Positions 35,401 to 42,846 of a stretch of 64,000 bases of DNA are shown here, in pieces. A program made the translations under genes and the position numbers. Numbering within the stretch: position 1 is the first letter of the stretch; every line of letters starts with the position of its first letter. Source of the DNA: Fermentibacter sp963718745 [NCBI: Candidatus Fermentibacterota bacterium] (GTDB taxonomy: Bacteria; Fermentibacterota; Fermentibacteria; Fermentibacterales). The DNA lies in the NCBI GenBank assembly GCA_963718745.1, contig OY970370.1, positions 744,001-808,000 on the forward strand. The letters run 5' to 3'. The notes under the pieces are model-generated. The model saw only the letters and a list, made by a program, of their open reading frames with translations, did not search any database and was not told where the DNA came from.

Positions 35401-37230
35401 CTACAGGTTCGAACCGGAGGGATGGATCTGGAAGAGTCTCAGCCCACGGCCCTGATCAGTCGCGAATACTCCTCTGTACTCGAGCCTGAGCTCCTCGCAT
35501 CCCCGTATTGAGAGGAATGACTTCACCTGGAGGCTGCAGAAGAAGCCCTTCGGGATGGTCCCGCTCCCGGCTGCAGCAGCCGCCTCCTCGAGCTCCCTGC
35601 AGTAGCAGCCTGCGCTCCTGCCGGACCGGGATGTCCGGAGCGCCAGACCCGCGTGTACGACCATCGACTCCATCTGCAAACCGGACATCCTCTCGCAGCA
35701 GGTCGCGAGGAACCTGCCCATGTCCTGCGGCGGACTCGCAGTAAAGCATATCATCCCAGGCATCAGGCAGCTCTGATCTATCCGGAGCGACTCGTAACGA
35801 CCAATCTCGTCGAGTGCTGTCGAGATGTCTGACAAAACCCGCGCCCCCTCCTCGTCGGAGATGCATCCTTCATAAACAGTCACCACGCCTGTCAGGGAGA
35901 CGAAAGGCGATTCGAAGCCGCCCCCGGAGGTCTCTTCCTCCTCGTGGGAGGCAACAACTCTCTTTGCCCCGGCAGGAGGGGGGATCCTCAAGGGTTTCAC
36001 ACCCAGTTCACGCAGTCTCGAAACGAGATAGGAGGTTCCTCCCCCCAGAGGCGCATCCCTCCCGTCCCAGACGACAATGGGCGATAGTTCTGCGTCGTAC
36101 TGCCTCACAACATCCATGGAAAGTCCCAGCATGAAATCCGAACAGAAACGGTACAGTGCGCTCGATTCGGATGAAAGACGCGAGATCGAAGCGATCTCCA
36201 CCCTGTCCGCTCCGTCCATCACCGCATCGAACCGTTCAGCCCAGACGGGTCCGGCGTTTTCATTGATCCTGCTCCTGAAGAGCTCGGCCGGGTATGGCAG
36301 GACGACCGTCGAGGATCTCCCAAGCTCCATCATGCACTCGTGGAACAGGATGTCCGATCCGTCAGCTCCGGATGCGATGCCGATATCGATTCCGAGGTCC
36401 GTTATCGCCTTCCTTAGCTTCTGTTTCAGAGCCCCGGTCGCATCGCGCGGGAACCTCGGCATATCGCTCCTGGCCCTGTCCAGCCTGTGCCCCGCGAAGA
36501 CCGACACTCTGAGAGAGGGGATCGAGCAGAGGACTTCGGTTACGATCGTCCCCTCAGAACCCATTGCCTCGAGCAGCAGCCTCGCATTGCTCCTGGTGGA
36601 TGCCACCCATCCGAAGTTACCTCCGAGATGGCTGCGGGCCGTCCGGAACCATGCCATGGCCGAATCGTAGTCCTTCCTGACCAGAAATGCCTCGCCGAGA
36701 GAGGCCGGAACCCAGAAGACGCTGGCAGTTCCGTTCTGCTCGTACTCCGACCAGCACATGTCTATGACTTCACCCGCAAGCCTGTCTGCGAGCGCGGTCT
36801 GGCCGTCGATCCTCGCCAGTGTAGCGGCATTCACAGAGGACCAGTAGCCTCCACCACATCCTGCGCTCTCCTGATAACTCCGCAGAGACATTCTCAGGAG
36901 GTCTGCCGCACCTGCAGCTCTCCCTCCGCAGGCAGCAAGCCACTTCCGCTTATAGAACCCGCCCAGCAGCGCGTGATACTCCGGATCGGCGATCGGAACC
37001 CCGCCTGAGGCCCACTCGAGCATCTGAACCGCTTCGTCGTTCATGCCGAGCAGGGAGGAGCATCTGGCCAGCAGCTTGGCCTTCTCGAGCAGCGCATGCC
37101 CCCGGTCCGCCTCGATCCTGCGGCACAGGTCGAACGCCCTCAGGTACTCGCCCCTGTCCAGGAGCAGCCTGACCGAGCCGGTCTCCGGATCTACGACGGA
37201 GGAGGACCGGAATTCACTCAGTATGGTCAC
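35401..37230 (-). CDS. TPR-SLOG (TPR-S-like) signalling protein with degenerate cyclase-like C-terminus
   Basis: About 609 aa. The first ~230 residues are helical repeats of TPR/TRAFs-binding (DUF4071) type. Residues about 240-345 (RVSVFAGHRLDRA, LGIDIGIASGADGSDILFHECMMEL, VVLPYPAELFR) have the Rossmann-like G-x-x-x-G-S/A-D pattern of the SLOG superfamily, whose members are proposed to bind or process nucleotide ligands in conflict systems. The last ~160 residues (SLTGVVTVYEG, MVVHAGLALRTS, CRELEEAAAAAGSGTIP) resemble a class III cyclase fold without the metal-binding aspartates. The start is uncertain: GTG at 37230 has GAGG upstream; TTG at 37281 is the alternative. The family name is inference. 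Confidence 0.6.
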   Translation of the reverse strand: MTILSEFRSSSVVDPETGSVRLLLDRGEYLRAFDLCRRIEADRGHALLEKAKLLARCSSLLGMNDEAVQMLEWASGGVPIADPEYHALLGGFYKRKWLAACGGRAAGAADLLRMSLRSYQESAGCGGGYWSSVNAATLARIDGQTALADRLAGEVIDMCWSEYEQNGTASVFWVPASLGEAFLVRKDYDSAMAWFRTARSHLGGNFGWVASTRSNARLLLEAMGSEGTIVTEVLCSIPSLRVSVFAGHRLDRARSDMPRFPRDATGALKQKLRKAITDLGIDIGIASGADGSDILFHECMMELGRSSTVVLPYPAELFRSRINENAGPVWAERFDAVMDGADRVEIASISRLSSESSALYRFCSDFMLGLSMDVVRQYDAELSPIVVWDGRDAPLGGGTSYLVSRLRELGVKPLRIPPPAGAKRVVASHEEEETSGGGFESPFVSLTGVVTVYEGCISDEEGARVLSDISTALDEIGRYESLRIDQSCLMPGMICFTASPPQDMGRFLATCCERMSGLQMESMVVHAGLALRTSRSGRSAGCYCRELEEAAAAAGSGTIPKGFFCSLQVKSFLSIRGCEELRLEYRGVFATDQGRGLRLFQIHPSGSNL

Positions 37231-37305
37231 TGACGCCTCGATTCCATGATCGGGATGGTGCCGGAGAGCCTTGTAGGACAACGTTGAACGAGGATGGCAT
37301 ACCCC

Positions 37306-38037
37306 TCAGTCGAGGGTTCTGACCAGCAGGTTGTCGTGGAAGACGCGGCCCCATGAACCGGAGCGGTTGCCGAGGACGACCGAGAGGGCCCCGATGTCCC
37401 GGGTAAGAGTACTCTCGCTGTGGAACAGCAGAAGGTCGTCTACGAAGAAGGAGACAGTCCTGTCCATTTCGACCACGATTCTGTACCTGTGCCAGGAATC
37501 GAGGTAGTCGTTGAAGTGGAGGCGCTCGCACTCGTCTTTCTCACCGTCCGGAGAATAGACGCTGGTGACCATCTGACCCTGGAGATGCGGACAGGACCAG
37601 TTCGCCTCCCCGGCGTAGTTGTAGCTGAGGCGGGCGACCATGGAGGCGATTCCGTCCTGTCCGTAGACGGCCGTCTCTGCTTCGATCAGCCCGATCGTCC
37701 CCGCTATCCAGGCACCTCTCTGGTTGGATGTGATGTACATGTCGCACTCCACTACGAGACCTTCCGAACAGTCCCAGGAGCCTCGCGACATGGCTCCACT
37801 GTCGTACATCGAGTCGCCGTTGTTGTCGAAGCTCGGTGCGGGAAGGCCGGTCGAATCCGAAAGAATGGGTAGAGGCTCCCCGAACAGGATCCATCCCTCC
37901 CGGAGCGGCCCCGAGAAGTCGTCATCGAAGAGCACGCCTGCTTCGCCGACTGGGGACGTACAGGCCAGAATGGCGATTGTCAGAGGAAATCGCACTGAGT
38001 GAACCACTCTCGATCTCACTGGATCACCATCTCCCAT
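37306..38037 (-). CDS. Secreted LamG/concanavalin-like domain protein
   Basis: 243 aa with a signal peptide (FPLTIAILACTSPVGEAG) followed by a single beta-sandwich domain (FDDDFSGPLREGWILFGE, VVECDMYITSNQRGAWIAG, DSWHRYRIVVEMDRTVSFFVDDLLLF, FHDNLLVRTLD). It overlaps the end of the TIR gene by 14 nt. Its fold looks like the C-terminal domain of that TIR protein, so the two probably arose by duplication or act on related ligands. No sorting tail is present. Confidence 0.72.
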   Translation of the reverse strand: MGDGDPVRSRVVHSVRFPLTIAILACTSPVGEAGVLFDDDFSGPLREGWILFGEPLPILSDSTGLPAPSFDNNGDSMYDSGAMSRGSWDCSEGLVVECDMYITSNQRGAWIAGTIGLIEAETAVYGQDGIASMVARLSYNYAGEANWSCPHLQGQMVTSVYSPDGEKDECERLHFNDYLDSWHRYRIVVEMDRTVSFFVDDLLLFHSESTLTRDIGALSVVLGNRSGSWGRVFHDNLLVRTLD

Positions 38038-40282
38038 GGAACAGCCTTATGTCGTCCAGCCTGTGGGGTGAGGAGTCCGAGTTACCGTTCAGGACTATCC
38101 GTACTGAATCGGGCAGGTTGCCTTCCAGTGGGGCCTCCATGAACAGCCGGCCTCCGACGTGGAAACGGATCGTTCCACTGCAGAGCTCTATCGCGAGCGG
38201 AATGCCGGCAGCATATCCGATCCATCCGGAGTCGTCCGCAACCTTCTCGAAGAGGGAGTCACCCAGGAAGCATCGAGCCCGGATCGAACGCGACAGATCC
38301 CCCGCCCCGCCGGTGTAGATCCACTGAAGATCGGCCGACGGAGTCGAGGCGGGATCCCTCAGATAGGAGTCGGCATCCTCGCTCGTGAGCCCTATCGAGA
38401 CACAGTTCGAACCGGAGACCGAGGGCGCGTCGTTCACGTAGACCTCGGCAGAGAGGCGAACCCCTGGGGAGGCTCTGAAACCCGCCCTGCTGACGAGCGG
38501 GACGCAGTTCAGGTCGACCGCCGCATCGCCCGTAAGTGAGTCGGTCAGGATGGTCGGGGAATAATTCCTGTTGCTGCCCATGAGCCAGATGCCCTGGTCG
38601 AGAAAACCCCGCTGCCAATCCTCCCGGAAAATGTCGATGCCGGTCCGGATCTCTTCGGAGAAGCTTCCGTCCTCCGACAGTTCGATGATCCATGCGTCCG
38701 GGTCGCCGTCGCGGCTGACTGATCCCGCAGCGAGAAACCCACCACCGGGCAGCGCTGCGAGGCTCGACACGTATTCGCTTCCACCGAGGTCGATCACGGT
38801 CTCGTTCCTGAGCCTGCCTTCATCGTCCAGAAGAAGGATCCAGCCGTCCGGGGATCCGTCTCCGAAGGACATTGTGCTTCCGCCTATGAGGATCGATCCA
38901 TCCTGCAGCACGGTCACAGCCGACGCCCCGTCCCAGAGGTCTCCCCCGAAAGTACTCTCCCAGTTCCGGACGAGTCCGGGAGAGATCACCATGACGACCA
39001 GGTCTCCGTTCCCGGCGACATAGCTGTTGCTCGTGAGACAGAGGACGAGATCTCCCTCATCGGTCAGAGTCGCGCATCCGGCCTGTGTCCGGTTGTCTCC
39101 GATCACGATCTTGCGAGTTTCGGATCCTCCGGCAGGAGTGTACGAAACCCCTACCGCGCGAGACTCCGATTCCTGGTACACGTTGAAGATCCCCGCGGAA
39201 CTGTCGGTGAGGTAGGCATACGATTCATGGCAGCCCGGAATCGTGTCCCAGGTCATGGCCCCGTCACCGGGATGCAGCTCGACCAGATGGATCGCGTCAC
39301 CCGCCCCCCTGTTCCGCGACCGGAGTGTGAAGGCCAGGCGGACCAGCCCGTCCGGTCCCTGCTCTATGCTTCCGAAGACCGGCTGTACCGCGCCAGGCCA
39401 CTCGATCCTCAGGAGCCTGTTCCAAGCCTGGGAACCCATGGAGTCGAGCCTGGAGGCCTCGACCCAGAATCCGGTATGGTCGAAATCCGCATACTGCCCG
39501 TAACCTACGATCACCCCTCCGTCCGGGGTTGAGACGAGCCTCGGTTCGCACTCCCCGGCAAGCGAGTCCGACCAGGACCAGAGCAGCCGGCCCTTCTCGT
39601 CGAATCTCGCCACCCATGCCTCGCTCCAGAAACCCGAGTCCCACGTGCCGGATACGAAGAAGCGTCCGTTCTCGCAGACAATTACATCGGTCGCATAATC
39701 CCACGAGTCGGTTCCCCCGACGATGAGGTTGATCATCTCGGGTGAACCGCCCCCTCCCCTGTCCATCATGATTCCGACTGTGGCGGGGATCGCCATGGCA
39801 AGAGCGGATCCGGCCGCAATCCAGCGCCAGGAACGGGAGCGTCCCTTCGGGCCGCCGGTTACTGCTTCAGGTCCCGCGCCGCCCGTGTGCACAGCCAGGG
39901 CGGCGGAGAGAATGTCGGCCAGCAGTCGCTCGCCTCCAGAACCGCTCTCGTCCAGCCACTGGTGCGAACTGGTGAAGTACCTGATCCCCTTGCACACCTC
40001 GGTGTCGTCCAGACGGACCGGGATTATCGGGATCTTCAGATTGGTCGCTATGTCCAGCTCGTTCCGAACCTGCCAGGATGCGTTCGAGTGTTCGCTGAAG
40101 AGGAGGATTAGAGCCCGGCTGGAAGAGATGGCGTTGTATATTGTCTCGGCCCAGTCTGAACCCGGAGGGATGTCCCGTCCAGAGGACCAGCATCGGACTC
40201 CTCCGGCCTCCAGATGACTGACGACCTTCTCGACGAGGACCGAGTCCCGGCTGGAGTGGCTGATGAAGAAGAGGTCACCCAA
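38024..40282 (-). CDS. TIR domain - transmembrane - extracytoplasmic propeller/LamG protein
   Basis: 752 aa from the TTG at 40282, chosen because AAGGTG precedes it and the product begins exactly as TIR proteins do (LGDLFFISHSSRDS). An ATG 69 nt upstream has no ribosome-binding site. The TIR domain covers residues about 1-125; the helix SNASWQVRNELDIA carries the glutamate (about residue 75) aligned with the catalytic Glu of TIR NADases. A TM helix follows (WRWIAAGSALAMAIPATVGIMM). The outer part has repeats of GGTDSWDYATDVIV and DGGVIVGYGQY type, then a C-terminal LamG-like domain. The topology suggests outside-in signalling. Neighbours encode FHA and TPR-SLOG proteins. Confidence 0.82.
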   Translation of the reverse strand: MGDLFFISHSSRDSVLVEKVVSHLEAGGVRCWSSGRDIPPGSDWAETIYNAISSSRALILLFSEHSNASWQVRNELDIATNLKIPIIPVRLDDTEVCKGIRYFTSSHQWLDESGSGGERLLADILSAALAVHTGGAGPEAVTGGPKGRSRSWRWIAAGSALAMAIPATVGIMMDRGGGGSPEMINLIVGGTDSWDYATDVIVCENGRFFVSGTWDSGFWSEAWVARFDEKGRLLWSWSDSLAGECEPRLVSTPDGGVIVGYGQYADFDHTGFWVEASRLDSMGSQAWNRLLRIEWPGAVQPVFGSIEQGPDGLVRLAFTLRSRNRGAGDAIHLVELHPGDGAMTWDTIPGCHESYAYLTDSSAGIFNVYQESESRAVGVSYTPAGGSETRKIVIGDNRTQAGCATLTDEGDLVLCLTSNSYVAGNGDLVVMVISPGLVRNWESTFGGDLWDGASAVTVLQDGSILIGGSTMSFGDGSPDGWILLLDDEGRLRNETVIDLGGSEYVSSLAALPGGGFLAAGSVSRDGDPDAWIIELSEDGSFSEEIRTGIDIFREDWQRGFLDQGIWLMGSNRNYSPTILTDSLTGDAAVDLNCVPLVSRAGFRASPGVRLSAEVYVNDAPSVSGSNCVSIGLTSEDADSYLRDPASTPSADLQWIYTGGAGDLSRSIRARCFLGDSLFEKVADDSGWIGYAAGIPLAIELCSGTIRFHVGGRLFMEAPLEGNLPDSVRIVLNGNSDSSPHRLDDIRLFHGRW

Positions 40283-40468
40283 GAGACACCTTCGTTCGGA
40301 AGCCGGGATGACTATACCTGCTGCAGGAGTGCGACATGCCTTCATCTGCAAGGTGCGATCGCACTAGACATGGCCTGCCGGATGCAATCGGTAACCGCCA
40401 CCAGACAGAGGTGACGGATGGATCCCGGACCGGTTCCCGGACAGCCCTCTTTCCTCCAAACAACCCTT

Positions 40469-41347
40469 TCAGCGGAAGAACCTGTCCAGCGGGCTCTGGA
40501 TGCGGAGAGGGCTTCGCCTGCGAACCAGCGAAAGATACGGCGCGAGCATCGAATCGGTCTTCAGACCGAGAAGCTCCCGGACCAGACCCTTCTCGATCCC
40601 GTCCTCCATGAGGTGCACTGCAAAGGAGAACCTCAGATCCGAGGGTGACGCAGGCCGGCGGATTCCGGCCGCCCGCAGGGCATCATGGAAAGCTCGATGA
40701 ACTGTCTTACCAGAGATTTTCGACATGCTCCGCCTCCCCTGGAGGAGGTACGGGTTCCTTTCCGAGCGCGCTTCGAGGAGGCTCGCTATCTCCCGGGCGG
40801 CGGCGGCGGAGATGATCGTGTCCCTGAGGAATCCTCCGTTCGAGTCGTTCACGTGGATGACAGGTGTCTCGAGATCGACTCCGCCGGCCAGCAGGCAGAT
40901 GGCTTCCTCCACGGTGAGCCCGGACGAATAGACCAGCATCAGGGCCGTCCTGTACCTGGCATCAGGAATGCTCCTCAGTATCCCGGCTATCTCTCCCCTC
41001 GTGAAGACCCGGTGGAGCGGGCTCCTCCCGGGGAGCCTGATCGGCGACGGGAGCGGATCCGGCCTGCCGAGCACCCTGACGTAGAGGAACCTGATCGCAC
41101 TCCTGGCCTGACGCATCCCGGCGAAGGACTTCACCGCCGGATAGGTGCGTTCGAGATAACCCTCCATCTCACCTGTCGAGAGTGACCCTGCACGCTCTCC
41201 GAAGACGGCGCCGAGGCGTTTCAAATGGGACATGTAAGCTGACGATGTCGAGCCGCCCGCGCCGGTCTCCCGGAGACTATCCTCCGCCAGCTCGAGCAAT
41301 CGCTGCATCCCGCCCACGTCCGTCTGCCGCACCCGATGCTCACGCAT
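40469..41347 (-). CDS. Tyrosine recombinase/integrase family protein with degenerate active site
   Basis: About 292 aa from the ATG at 41347; upstream and internal starts are possible. It has the SAM-like N-terminal core-binding domain (SSAYMSHLKRLGAVFGE, FAGMRQARSAIRFLYVRVL) and the XerC/D-type catalytic fold. Family positions have changed: the first Arg (usually G-L-R) is Thr in YSSGLTVEEAICL, and the H-x-L-R-H motif is SDLRFSFAVHLM, keeping only the Arg. The usual G-H before the nucleophile is LKTDSML, while a candidate Tyr remains in LAPYLSL. It is probably inactive for strand cleavage, or a DNA-binding regulator. Confidence 0.75.
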   Translation of the reverse strand: MREHRVRQTDVGGMQRLLELAEDSLRETGAGGSTSSAYMSHLKRLGAVFGERAGSLSTGEMEGYLERTYPAVKSFAGMRQARSAIRFLYVRVLGRPDPLPSPIRLPGRSPLHRVFTRGEIAGILRSIPDARYRTALMLVYSSGLTVEEAICLLAGGVDLETPVIHVNDSNGGFLRDTIISAAAAREIASLLEARSERNPYLLQGRRSMSKISGKTVHRAFHDALRAAGIRRPASPSDLRFSFAVHLMEDGIEKGLVRELLGLKTDSMLAPYLSLVRRRSPLRIQSPLDRFFR

Positions 41348-41476
41348 GCCGGTATTTAGCGATGGCCGCCGCAGGCGGCAAGCTTGGACGGTTGGCTGCA
41401 AATGAATGACCGGGCAGTGGACGCCTTGAATGACCTGAGGGTGAATCAGGACCAGATGTTGGAACCGATCCTGGCT

Positions 41477-41499
41477 GCCCGGGGTGGTACACCCGGGCG
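41477..41499 (-). terminator. Hairpin after the tandem UGA-containing genes
   Basis: GCCCGGG and CCCGGGC (mirror-complementary, about 8-nt loop) start 3 nt beyond the TAA of the second gene. There is no T tract, so this is a structural candidate only. Confidence 0.45.
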
Positions 41500-41501
41500 G
41501 G

Positions 41502-42143
41502 TTACTCCGACAGGACCGACTTTATCTCTGCGAAGGTTGCGCCCTCGAGAGAAGATTCCCCTGACAGCATGAGCATCGGGATGATGCTCGTAAGGCTGCC
41601 CGAGGACGCATCGTACTGCCCCGATGCGCACCTCATCGCCTCCGTGTTCCACTGCCATGTGTAGACGCACTCCGTCCCCAGCTCCTCGCCGCCCGACCAC
41701 ATGATTTCGACGACCAGGTTGTGTGTCCCGCCGTACCAGTAGGGCGTTGCGAGCTGGAAGTCGAACCAGGTGTCCGGATCGACGCTGAGGTACAGGCTGT
41801 CGCTGCTGTAGACCAGGGTTCGCGTCCCCGACATGAAGTTCGCGTCGAATACGGGCGTCAGGGCGTCAAGGTCGGTGAGGGAGAACCAGATCTCGAAATC
41901 CTGGAATACGGAGGGGGCGGATGTGGAGCCGGAGCTGTGCCTCTTCAGGCTAATGACGTCGATCTCGAACGCACCGTCGATCTCCTCCTGCAGCACTACC
42001 GCCTGGTAGCGCAGGCTCTCTATTCAAGAGCAGCAGAGGGGTTCGCCGGAGGAGAGCTCCGCAGAACCGATCACGAGGGAGTCGGCGCCGGCCGAGGCTG
42101 CCATCATGAATAGGACGAGGGCCAGCCTTGTGTTGATCTTCAT
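41502..42143 (-). CDS. Putative secreted selenoprotein 2 (in-frame UGA at codon 40)
   Basis: The full frame from the ATG at 42143 (GGAGGGGAATGAGGCG upstream, 4 nt after the previous stop) reads a signal peptide (RLALVLFMMAASAGA), then VIGSAELSSGEPLCCS, UGA, IESLRYQAVVL and 163 further residues to TAA. Read through, it is 213 aa, with UGA forming C37-x-x-U40. The body is beta-rich with ATPYWYGGTHNLVVEIMW, TWQWNTEAMR and a final SLEGATFAEIKSVL, all shared with the upstream paralogue. An 8-bp hairpin begins 11 nt after the UGA. The family is not one I recognise. If UGA were a stop, no exported product would be made. Confidence 0.75.
41993..42012 (-). promoter_or_regulatory. SECIS-like hairpin of putative selenoprotein 2
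   Basis: On the mRNA strand GCGCTACC-AGGC-GGTAGTGC (one G-U pair), starting 11 nt downstream of the in-frame UGA (42026-42024). Same place, stem and near-identical loop as in the paralogue. Confidence 0.6.
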
Positions 42144-42147
42144 CGCC

Positions 42148-42774
42148 TCATTCCCCTCCTATGGTGAGGGTCTTGATGCCGGCGAAGGTCGTCCCGTCCA
42201 GAGAGAGGGTTCCGGTGATCTGTAGTTCCGACATCTGCGTCGAGAGAACCCCCGTCGCCGAGCCGAGGCTGGTCGCCTTGACCGATCTGGCCGCACCCGT
42301 GTTCCACTTCCAGGTGTAGAAGCTGTAGTTGGTGTCGGCTGAAGCCCACTGCACCTCGATGAGCAGGTTGTCCTGGCCGTTGTACCAGTAGGGAGTCTGG
42401 AGGGTCACCGGCTCCCATTCGCCGGGCGAGGCGCTCAGATCCAGCTGTGCCGTCTCGAACACCAGCGTCTTGGAGCCAGGGATCCAGTTGTTCTCGAAGT
42501 TGGAGGACAGCTCGTCCGATGCGCAGAGGCCCATGTAGATCTTCGCAGTGTAGTAGTGGCCCTGGTCGTCACCGGCTGCGGCACGCTGCCAGGCGATCGA
42601 GGAGATGTCCATGGCGTTTCCGATCTCGCTGTCGAGCGCTACCACCTGGTAGCGCATCTGGGCGCTTCAGGAACCGCACCAGGGATCGCTCGAAGGCGCC
42701 TCCTGGCTCCCGATGACTACCGTCGATGCAGCGGCAGGAAGAGCCGCCAGCAGAATTGCGAGAACCTTCATCAT
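42148..42774 (-). CDS. Putative secreted selenoprotein 1 (in-frame UGA at codon 36)
   Basis: The frame from the ATG at 42774 (AAGGAG six bases upstream) encodes a signal peptide (KVLAILLAALPAAAS), then TVVIGSQEAPSSDPWCGS, UGA, SAQMRYQVVALDSEIG and the rest, 208 aa in all. The UGA gives C33-G-S-U36, a W-C-G-x-U sequence reminiscent of the thioredoxin W-C-G-P-C active site. The C-terminal body matches its downstream paralogue (TPYWYNGQDNLLIEVQW, TWKWNTGAARS, GTLSLDGTTFAGIKTL). Other UGA codons in the window act as stops, so global code change is unlikely. selA and selB lie about 20 kb away on the same strand. Confidence 0.78.
42636..42655 (-). promoter_or_regulatory. SECIS-like hairpin of putative selenoprotein 1
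   Basis: On the mRNA strand a perfect 8-bp stem GCGCTACC-AGGT-GGTAGCGC begins 11 nt after the UGA at 42669-42667. The loop AGGU matches the apical G-U-containing loop of the E. coli fdhF SECIS, which from memory is also about 11 nt from its UGA. Confidence 0.65.
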
Positions 42775-42846
42775 TCCATGCTCCTTCACCGGTCGCTTCC
42801 GATCCGGGCATGACCTGCGACGTCACATCGCCGTAAGAAGACCGGG

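Noticed and set aside
41502-42774. Global reassignment of UGA (for example to Trp or Gly)
   Set aside because: UGA is the functional stop of many well-defined genes here, including numerous ATGA overlaps in the dcw and rnf clusters.
41502-42774. Two ordinary pseudogenes with nonsense mutations
   Set aside because: The same codon is affected in both paralogues and sequence on both sides remains conserved; kept only as the alternative explanation.
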